NCBI GenBank assembly: GCA_026387845.1
Contig: JAPLKX010000290.1
Location: 1-22,537, forward strand
Direction of reading: 5' to 3'
DNA length: 22,537 nucleotides
From: Candidatus Hydrogenedentota bacterium
GTDB taxonomy: Bacteria > Hydrogenedentota > Hydrogenedentia > Hydrogenedentales > SLHB01
The notes under the pieces were generated by a model. That model saw nothing but the letters and a program-made list of their open reading frames with translations, searched no databases and was not told where the DNA came from. The translations under genes were made by a program, and so were the position numbers. Shown in pieces: positions 18,201 through 22,537 of the stretch. Within the stretch, counting starts at the first letter, position 1; every line of letters begins with the position of its first letter.

Positions 18201-19814
18201 GGGCGGCGCTACGGCGAATGTTACCAGGCCTTCGCCATAGACCTCAGCCGCGCTGACGATGGTGGCCGGAACGTCGCCGAAGAATACTTTGAGCAGATCC
18301 TTCAGGTCGTCAGCGGATGTCCCGGCGACAACGTCATTGCCGAACGTGCCGACGATGTTGACGTTTTCGGCGTTTTCGGGAGTGACGCAGGTGCTGGCGC
18401 TGTCCGGGTCGATCCGGTAAATGCTCATGGCGGATTCAAACGCGCCGAAAATGGACAGCGAGGTGAGGTTGGCAATGAGCCTACCACCGAGTTGCGGCTG
18501 TGCCGGATCAATAAGAGCCGGGATTTGCTGGTCGACGAAGTCCCATTTATAGATAGGGGCCGCGGCATCCAGGTTGGCCATGACGCTGGTGAACACGTAG
18601 TCAAAGGCGGCAGGCTCTGTGCCCTCTGCGTTCTTGATCCAGCTCAAATACGACCACATCTGGACGGGCATTTCCCCGTCGACGTCGAGGTTTTGCATTT
18701 CCAGCACGACGGGAAAGGCGTCGGTCAGGGTTTTGACTTCGCGGTAGGTATCATCCGCGGTGTTGACCGCCAGCAGGGCGATCTCGACGTAGGGCGATAA
18801 ACGGTCCCCGCCTTCGGGCAAGGTCCATCCGACCCGGCCGTTTGGCGGCTGAATCGCCTCGACGCCGGCCGCCCAGGCGGCTATCTCGCCTTCGGTATTG
18901 CCGACCCCGTATACTTCGCTAATCGCCAACTGAAGGGCGGAAGCCAAGGAGGTTACAATGAGGAAACCTTCTTCCTCGGGGTACATCAAGTTTGCCGTTT
19001 GCAGTTGTTGAAGCGTGGGAGACGTTACAAAGACACCCGTCTCCGGTGAGACGGTTATGCCCAACCCGTACGGCAGTTTCTCTGGCTGCTCGAGGTTGGC
19101 AATGGCCACGTTGCGGTAGCCAAAAGCATCCAGCTCCGTCAGGAACTGCAGATAGGATGCGCGCCACTGCTGACCGGGCAGAATCACGTCCGTCAACGGC
19201 GCGGGCAGGCCGTTCTTGTCGGGGTCAACGTCGTCTTGCGCGACTTTTGTGACCCTGAAATCGGTGGGCTCGGAACAGACGGAATATATCAGCAGCGTTT
19301 GGTCGGCTTCGTCAAGCGCGGCATTGGCAAATGCGTACGCGCTCAACGTGGTGGTCACCGGCTCCAACAAGAGTGAGGCCACGTCCAGCACGCCGTTGTA
19401 GGGCGGACCAAAGCCGAAGGCCACGCCCACGCCCACGGGCAGTTCCGTGTCAAGATGCAATACGAATGCGTCTCCGGAGGTGTTGTCTGCATTGATCGCA
19501 TACGCTACCGGCGACGCAGAACCCACAGGCTCGTCGGCAGCCTGAAAGTTAATAAAGACCTGCGCGGTGGTGTCGGGCACGATGAATTCGTCGCCCTCTA
19601 TTTCTACCGGAAACGATACATTGATTGCGGTAGCTTCGCCGGCTTGTAAGTTCAGCACCGCATTCAACAGATCGACCATGTCGATCCGGCCTGAAGCGCT
19701 GCTGGCCGCGCTGGCCCGCAGTGCCCCGTGCATCGGCATTATGCCGATCACGAAAGCCCCTGCCATCATCAGGCTTACCAGCGATGCAAGAACTAACTGT
19801 TTCCTGCTCCCCAT
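15270..19814 (-). CDS. Large exported surface protein: InlB-type repeats, IPT/TIG domain, CFI-box C-terminus
   Basis: The 1514-residue protein starts at ATG 19814, with AAGGAG 7 bases upstream, and has a signal peptide (LVLASLVSLMMAGAFVIGI...ALRASA). Residues 40-560 match no domain I recognise. Four repeats of the InlB-B/bacterial-repeat type follow, each with a core Trp (614, 721, 809, 909: FVKWLGD, FANWTGT, FVQWVIN, FIEWQVD) and an ending like VRAVF or LIANF. An IPT/TIG domain (ITPDHSWLFGGVVAAITGTGF) comes next. Near the end are a hydrophobic segment (ELLLLLLGLLAALIGLAAGG), a glycine-rich linker and the CFI box (CFIATAAYGTPMA, from Cys1412). The protein closes with a membrane segment and RIRRRGKAKA. 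Such ends are read as a C-terminal sorting module. It probably acts as an adhesin or surface scaffold; the partner is unknown. Confidence 0.88.
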   Translation of the reverse strand: MGSRKQLVLASLVSLMMAGAFVIGIMPMHGALRASAASSASGRIDMVDLLNAVLNLQAGEATAINVSFPVEIEGDEFIVPDTTAQVFINFQAADEPVGSASPVAYAINADNTSGDAFVLHLDTELPVGVGVAFGFGPPYNGVLDVASLLLEPVTTTLSAYAFANAALDEADQTLLIYSVCSEPTDFRVTKVAQDDVDPDKNGLPAPLTDVILPGQQWRASYLQFLTELDAFGYRNVAIANLEQPEKLPYGLGITVSPETGVFVTSPTLQQLQTANLMYPEEEGFLIVTSLASALQLAISEVYGVGNTEGEIAAWAAGVEAIQPPNGRVGWTLPEGGDRLSPYVEIALLAVNTADDTYREVKTLTDAFPVVLEMQNLDVDGEMPVQMWSYLSWIKNAEGTEPAAFDYVFTSVMANLDAAAPIYKWDFVDQQIPALIDPAQPQLGGRLIANLTSLSIFGAFESAMSIYRIDPDSASTCVTPENAENVNIVGTFGNDVVAGTSADDLKDLLKVFFGDVPATIVSAAEVYGEGLVTFAVAPPESDVPQTVDVSVVEVDNDANLALLAQAFKYFDIFTLELVQADGGTISATPVQDTYLAGDVVNLVATVAENYAFVKWLGDVGDIADGDPAGITDATTTLTFDRDPTDTCDDLNVEITAQFQYQPPIIPVEEFFLTVNVVPAGAGTVKVDDELVVLGVPLDSFAPDQEVSLSASPEPPCYAFANWTGTAVDGGLVAVPSSAETTLTFSGTTANLTLIANFVPTCYILTVIRDPEVGGTVTIDPVQEEYLATESVTLEAFPNTTITPAYHFVQWVINEQEITKDNPLTLNFSDFTVRDISVRAVFRQNPVLTILETEGGSVEFLPSELCTATPPEQCVVSTEMVNGNRVVEYPPLTLVTLTAVPASDEFKFIEWQVDCGSTSVPPDCDTRDSDLFAPTITFMITENISVRAIFTAAVFEVTAITPDHSWLFGGVVAAITGTGFMPESTQLLVAGTPVTPLAIETDPPRIWFVVPPLPAAPISQNLVVGVTVRNPPFTAAFSRTVLGGFRYDRYATEDPITTTAFQFTGTTVSMAVALNSDLSLASLELPAPEQNISQAYGLVQATKTASSIDADQIVEGTAVNSAWNFAIHLYNTQVLNVGLNTGAAVHSEITAWTYERAEATAPARLAFTVADTALTAASIRNDVMTWSVDTRYDYGQDITTLVTPVNTDYQSTLEQLEVLPNVGPDTPDGATLITSVGNPAAAPASILGARLYDLTAFSLRTGVQTLPANIVDAMSVDAPGGTVSGPTSGGTQFTILAPLGGLAWVTVGFAADITPTTPASATQIGTVIDNGATEFSAVVQSPQWPTDEETTVDVAVYLNSNLDEPLMIFENAFHFTQVGGEEFPCELLLLLLGLLAALIGLAAGGDSGDGGGPCFIATAAYGTPMAADIDTLRALRDTYLLESSVGTAFVDAYYRVSPAIAVVVAQSPVLAAGVRLLLLPVIFASKCLLSMPAVSLLALGVAMTLARIRRRGKAKA

Positions 19815-20140
19815 GTGCGTTCTCCTTCCGATGTTTTAACAGGCGGCCACCGCGGTGAGACACGGCGTTAACCTGCTTTTCCCGACTCTTAAACCGCGGC
19901 AAAAATACCCCATATGACTCGTGGTTTAATGATGCCAAGATACCGTGCGCTAAAGTCACGGCTCGCCCGGCAATACAAAGCATCTGCATTATAGAGAAGT
20001 CTTTTTGGATTGTCAACCAGTATTGATACGGAAAATAAACGGCCGTCCCATCATTGGTATAAAGTGCTTAACCCTCAGACTGGCCTTTGGTTATAATACA
20101 TCCGACCCAGCGGGAATATTACCGGCGGTCGATTTTTTGT
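19815..20140. other. Leader and promoter region of the large surface-protein gene
   Basis: Between the start of the surface-protein gene and the end of lgt there is no gene. It holds a consensus promoter and a leader of about 165 nt. The leader contains the perfect palindrome CACCGCGGTG (19848-19857). I recognise no riboswitch class in it. Confidence 0.6.
19988..20016 (-). promoter_or_regulatory. Perfect consensus sigma70 promoter for the surface-protein gene
   Basis: On the minus strand TTGACA (20016-20011) and TATAAT (19993-19988) are separated by exactly 17 bases. Both boxes match the housekeeping consensus at every position. Transcription would start near 19981, giving a leader of about 165 nt before the ATG at 19814. 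Confidence 0.85.
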
Positions 20141-20977
20141 TTAGTCTGGTGATTTTTGGACGCGCGCGGTTGCAGGGGTTCGCACAAAGATAGTTGACTT
20201 GATCAGGGTAAGTGCGACAAGTGAAAACACTGCCATTCCCAGGCTGATTAGTTGAGACAGCGTCATTCCCAACGCCGGGTGCCCCGAGTCACCCCGAAAC
20301 ACTTCGACGGTAAAACGCAGCACCCCGTAAAGGAAAAGGTACAGGAGCGCGACGGCCCCGCGAAAATGAGGCTTTCGGGAGGTATAGAGCAGCACCGGGA
20401 AAACGATCAGCAACAGGCCCAGGCACATGTAAAGCTGGGTCGGATGCAGGGCGGGCGTGAGTGGATCGGCCTGGGTGAGTTCGTTAGACATGTTTCTCAT
20501 GTACCAGTGCGCGGAACTGGCTTTGGGAAACTGGACGCCCCAGGGAAGGGCGGTTGGCCGTCCCCAGCAGCAGCCTGTCAGGAAACAGCCGACCCGCGTG
20601 ATGGCTTCTCCGAGCGCGAGGTAGGGCGCGCAGACGTCGGCGCACCGGAGTATGGGAAGCTTGTTGTAGAGCACGTAGGCCAGCACCGCGCCGATAGCCC
20701 CGATGAGGCCGCCGTAAAACACAAAGCCCGACGTCCAAAACAACACGGCCTGCCAGATCTTCGCCGGGTCGCCGTATTGGAGTATCCAGAAGGCTTTTGC
20801 CCCGATGAGGCCGCCCAGAATAGCGAACAGGCCGCCATGCGTGGTAGCCCGGATGGGCGGGTCAAGCCGATTGAGGTCGCGTACGGCCAGAAACGTGGTT
20901 GCCAGGAAGGAGATCGCCAGCATGGTGGGGTACGCGTGGAATTTGAGAGAATGCCACTCGAATAGGACAGGTCTCAT
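20141..20977 (-). CDS. lgt: Prolipoprotein diacylglyceryl transferase Lgt
   Basis: Lgt is an integral membrane enzyme that attaches diacylglycerol from phosphatidylglycerol to the lipobox cysteine of prolipoproteins. I chose the ATG at 20977; it has GAAGGA about 10 bases upstream and overlaps the stop of the preceding gene as ATGA (20974-20977). The 278-residue product has the family segments GGLIGAKAF, FYGGLIGA, GEAITRVGCFLTGCCWGRP, HPTQLY (178-183) and RFTVEVFRGD (221-230). Arg128 in TRVG corresponds to the essential Arg of the Lgt signature. In the GGLIG motif, Tyr88 replaces the His seen in E. coli, a variation I associate with non-proteobacterial members. It is translationally coupled to a cohesin-domain protein rather than to thyA or hprK as in other phyla. 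Confidence 0.95.
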   Translation of the reverse strand: MRPVLFEWHSLKFHAYPTMLAISFLATTFLAVRDLNRLDPPIRATTHGGLFAILGGLIGAKAFWILQYGDPAKIWQAVLFWTSGFVFYGGLIGAIGAVLAYVLYNKLPILRCADVCAPYLALGEAITRVGCFLTGCCWGRPTALPWGVQFPKASSAHWYMRNMSNELTQADPLTPALHPTQLYMCLGLLLIVFPVLLYTSRKPHFRGAVALLYLFLYGVLRFTVEVFRGDSGHPALGMTLSQLISLGMAVFSLVALTLIKSTIFVRTPATARVQKSPD

Positions 20978-21939
20978 CCGCCTTTGTTCCTTCGGCGGCG
21001 GTTGATCGCTGCGCCGGTGGACAAGGCCAGTGCGGCGGCGGCGAACAGACCCGCGTCGGCGGGCGCCGAACCAATAAACGCGGCAGACAGTACCGCGGCC
21101 TTGGCGGAGGAGTCGCGCCATCCTTCTGCGGGCTGGCTGTAGTCGCTGGGGCATCCGGATTCACTGCGGGCTCGAACCCAGTAGTAGTAGTGCACCGGCT
21201 GCGGCCCTCCTCCCTGGCAGCCAATCGTTATCATGTTGGCGGGCCCCGCGGCCGAGGCGTCCTGCCAGGATGTCGCGCCGGCCATCCAATTCGAGACGGC
21301 GTCCACGGCGCCGGCCGTGCTGGTCTTGGCGCGATAAACCCGGTATTCCACCGCGCCCGCCGCAGGGTCCCAGGAGACCGTCACGGCCGATGGATCGCCG
21401 GTTGAGGCGGTTACGCCGGTGGGGGCGTCTGGCCCCAGGCCGTCGCAATTGATGAAAACCTCGCCGCTCGATACCGCCACGGGCAGGGCTGTTCCCGTCA
21501 AGCTTGCGGCGGAGGGTTGGCCGGAGCTGTAGAGGTCAACAAGGCCGGGATCATCCGACAGGATTCTGAACGTGATGACGCACAGTTCGCCGTTAGCAAT
21601 GGTGTTGCCCATCCCATAGGCCGTTATGGCTACCGTGCCGGTTGAGGACGGGGGCGAGAAGATAAGCTGGTCGAGGTCGAGCGCCGAGCCTTCATCTACC
21701 GAAAGCAGTTGGAGCGCTAGCGCATCATAGGCTAACCCAAAAACGATGGTGGACGCCGTTGAGCTGCCCGACAGCATCACCGGCACTTCCACAGACTCGC
21801 CTTTTACGCCGGCAGCCGTACCGACGCTCAGCCTCAGGGCTTCTTGAGCATCCGCGTCGAGACTCAGACAGAATACAGAAAATGCGGCCGCCGCCAATAA
21901 GACGGCAACAGCGGTAACCGGCCGGGACTGCATGAACAT
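20974..21939 (-). CDS. Exported cohesin-domain / fibronectin type III protein with C-terminal anchor
   Basis: The 321-residue protein starts at ATG 21939; AGGAG lies about 11 bases upstream, and a second ATG lies two codons on. The signal peptide is about residues 1-31 (VTAVAVLLAAAAFSVFCL...DADA). Residues 34-165 look like a cohesin fold (LSVGTAAGVKGESVEVPVML, FGLAYDALALQLLSV, GTVAITAYG, GELCVITFRIL). Residues 170-275 are an FN3-like domain (PTGVTASTGDPSAVTVSWDP, VEYRVYRA, YYYWVRARSE). The C-terminus is APADAG, a short hydrophobic stretch and NRRRRNKGG, a PEP-CTERM-like tripartite layout without a PEP motif. It probably mediates surface attachment or assembly. Its stop overlaps the lgt start. 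Confidence 0.85.
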   Translation of the reverse strand: MFMQSRPVTAVAVLLAAAAFSVFCLSLDADAQEALRLSVGTAAGVKGESVEVPVMLSGSSTASTIVFGLAYDALALQLLSVDEGSALDLDQLIFSPPSSTGTVAITAYGMGNTIANGELCVITFRILSDDPGLVDLYSSGQPSAASLTGTALPVAVSSGEVFINCDGLGPDAPTGVTASTGDPSAVTVSWDPAAGAVEYRVYRAKTSTAGAVDAVSNWMAGATSWQDASAAGPANMITIGCQGGGPQPVHYYYWVRARSESGCPSDYSQPAEGWRDSSAKAAVLSAAFIGSAPADAGLFAAAALALSTGAAINRRRRNKGG

Positions 21940-22120
21940 GGCAAGAAAACTCCTAATTTTGCGCGCGCGCGGGTGCAGCCGCACTTCGCACTTCGCACTT
22001 CGCACCCTACTTTGCGTTGCGCGCGCGCGGGTGCAGCTCCACCGTCCACCGTCCACCGTCCACTCCTATTTGCGCGCGCGCGGGTGCAGCGGCAGAATCT
22101 ACTGTCAGCCAAGCACTTAA
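21940..22120 (-). promoter_or_regulatory. Repeat-containing leader of the cohesin-protein gene
   Basis: If the promoter at 22121-22150 is used, about 175 nt of untranslated leader precede the ATG at 21939. The leader is largely made of three GC-rich 20-bp repeats separated by heptamer arrays. The repeat nearest the gene runs directly into AATTAGGAGT, which supplies the ribosome site. The middle spacer (on the minus strand, after the most distal repeat) has a similar ATAGGAGT copy that has no start codon after it. Confidence 0.5.
21960..22090. repeat. Three 20-bp repeats spaced by heptamer arrays
   Basis: TGCGCGCGCGCGGGTGCAGC occurs without mismatch at 21960-21979, 22018-22037 and 22071-22090. 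The first spacer (38 bp) holds CGCAC and then three TTCGCAC (21980-22005). The second (33 bp) holds three CGTCCAC (22043-22063). The repeat contains an alternating GC run, a potential Z-DNA sequence. Confidence 0.93.
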
Positions 22121-22150
22121 ACCATATCTGAGCGGGCGTGGAGGTGTCAA
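22121..22150 (-). promoter_or_regulatory. Sigma70-like promoter for the cohesin-protein gene and lgt
   Basis: On the minus strand TTGACA (22150-22145) is followed after 18 bases by TATGGT (22126-22121). The -35 box is perfect and the -10 box matches four of six. Transcription would start near 22114. Confidence 0.55.
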
Positions 22151-22223
22151 CAATTTCACTTGGTGCAAGTTTTTGGCCACTACCACGTTGCGCACTGAAC
22201 AAAGCCTGTGATAGGTTAAGTTT

Positions 22224-22478
22224 ATGATTCAAGTTTCCTGTACAAACTGCGGGATCCGCATTCTGGTTCCAACCACAGTACAAGGGAGAGCGGGTATCTG
22301 TTTCGGTTGCGGGGCCCCGCTTTCGATTCCGGGCCTGGCGAACTCGAACGAACTGATCGATCTTTCATTCAGCCCCGGCACGCGGATAGCCGGGCGTTAC
22401 AGCATTTATGAGCGGTTGGGCCGACGGCTCGACCAGGGTGTAGCCGAGCCGTTGCGCCCTGTCCCTGTCGCCTGCTGA
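22224..22478 (+). CDS. Zinc-ribbon / Ser-Thr protein kinase N-terminus, truncated
   Basis: The protein starts MIQVSCTNCGIRILVP and has two CxxC pairs (CTNC and CFGC), a small zinc ribbon. A linker and FSPGTRIAGRYSIYERLGR follow, which is how PknB-like Ser/Thr kinases begin just before the glycine-rich loop. The expected GGMGxVYxAxD never appears. From about 22425 the plus-strand frame reads RLDQGVAEPLRPVPVAC and stops. That stretch is antisense to an flhA-like sequence. So only about 67 residues are genuine and the gene is broken at 22419-22424. Whether the break is biological or an assembly or amplification artefact cannot be decided from this sequence. Confidence 0.75.
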   Translation: MIQVSCTNCGIRILVPTTVQGRAGICFGCGAPLSIPGLANSNELIDLSFSPGTRIAGRYSIYERLGRRLDQGVAEPLRPVPVAC

Positions 22479-22537
22479 CACCCATACGGCCGGAAGGCCG
22501 AACGCGGGCTCTTTTGTAGGGATTCCCTTGATTTCTT
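22365..22537 (-). CDS. flhA: FlhA-like flagellar export protein fragment, 5' end outside window
   Basis: Reading the minus strand from 22535, the frame gives EIKGIPTKEPAFGLPAVW, then GDRDRAQRLGYTLVEPSA. This is the cytoplasmic-domain signature of FlhA/FHIPEP export-gate proteins (T-K-E-P-A-F-G-L-P-A-x-W, then G-Y-T-x-V-x-P), where family members continue with V-x-A-T-H-L. Here, after PSA at about 22419, the match ends. The frame continues as QPLINAVTPGYPRAGAE to a TGA at 22365, which is antisense to the kinase gene. The N-terminal export-gate helices would lie beyond the right edge. The C-terminal part of FlhA is missing. The short identified segment is distinctive, so I am fairly sure of the family. 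Confidence 0.75.
   Translation of the reverse strand, partial: EIKGIPTKEPAFGLPAVWVSAGDRDRAQRLGYTLVEPSAQPLINAVTPGYPRAGAE

Noticed and set aside
17373..18800. Plus-strand open frame of 475 codons opposite the giant surface protein
   Set aside because: It is antisense to a gene with a signal peptide, ribosome site, promoter and terminator. Its composition (Arg/Gly/His rich) is typical of a shadow frame.
20974..22056. Longer start of the cohesin protein at 22056
   Set aside because: The extension translates the GC repeats (TRARA, HPRAR) and would bury the signal peptide. AGGAG supports the ATG at 21939.
21960..22090. CRISPR-like pattern of three 20-bp repeats with 33-38 bp spacers
   Set aside because: The spacers are themselves heptamer tandem arrays, the repeat is an alternating GC tract, and no cas gene is near. 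It is better read as complex tandem repeats in a leader.

Overview
The window is a GC-rich, densely coded stretch from what looks like a Gram-negative bacterium with a complex cell surface. It holds a prolipoprotein diacylglyceryl transferase, a hexameric-type citrate synthase, an HlyD/ABC exporter, exported cohesin/FN3 and InlB-repeat/CFI-box proteins, a zinc-ribbon protein-kinase start and a flagellar FlhA fragment. This mix, with the many short GC-rich tandem repeats, suggests a PVC/Planctomycetota- or Hydrogenedentota-like lineage. That placement is an inference from gene style and was not tested by any search.

Layout. 1-2926 (+): the 3' part of miaA, a translationally overlapping GT2-type glycosyltransferase, and a secreted PHB-depolymerase/feruloyl-esterase-like hydrolase. 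2927-3242: intergenic, with a large imperfect palindrome and a possible promoter. 3243-4532 (+): citrate synthase. 4625-7243 (-): one large membrane M48 metallopeptidase split by an in-frame TAG. 7244-7745: intergenic, with a 32-bp tandem hairpin repeat. 7746-9079 (+): yebC-ruvC, overlapping by one base. 8998-10008 (-): a PflX-like radical SAM protein whose 3' end overlaps ruvC across an 18-bp minisatellite. 10152-13401 (+): an HlyD adaptor, ABC ATPase and ABC-2 permease operon. 13432-14915 (-): tatD then tcdA. 14916-15219: intergenic with 9-bp repeats. 15270-19814 (-): a 1514-residue surface protein with its own consensus promoter and terminator. 20141-21939 (-): a cohesin/FN3 protein gene translationally coupled to lgt. 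21940-22223: a leader and promoter region with three 20-bp repeats. 22224-22537: the start of a zinc-ribbon/kinase gene (+) that runs head-on into an flhA fragment (-).

How the genes fit together. Most modules are housekeeping: tRNA modification by miaA and tcdA, recombination by ruvC, the TCA cycle by citrate synthase. The accessory part is an envelope module. Lgt sits between two exported proteins that both end in a hydrophobic segment plus an Arg-rich tail, and both have a sigma70-like promoter and a leader of about 165-175 nt.

The strongest anomalies are the amber codon inside the M48 peptidase and the kinase/flhA junction with 6-bp microhomology, which is either a real inversion breakpoint or an assembly/amplification chimera. 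Others are the repeat-built leader of the cohesin gene and the overlapping coding minisatellite shared by ruvC and the radical SAM gene. I did not find a clear new multi-gene defence or biosynthetic system.
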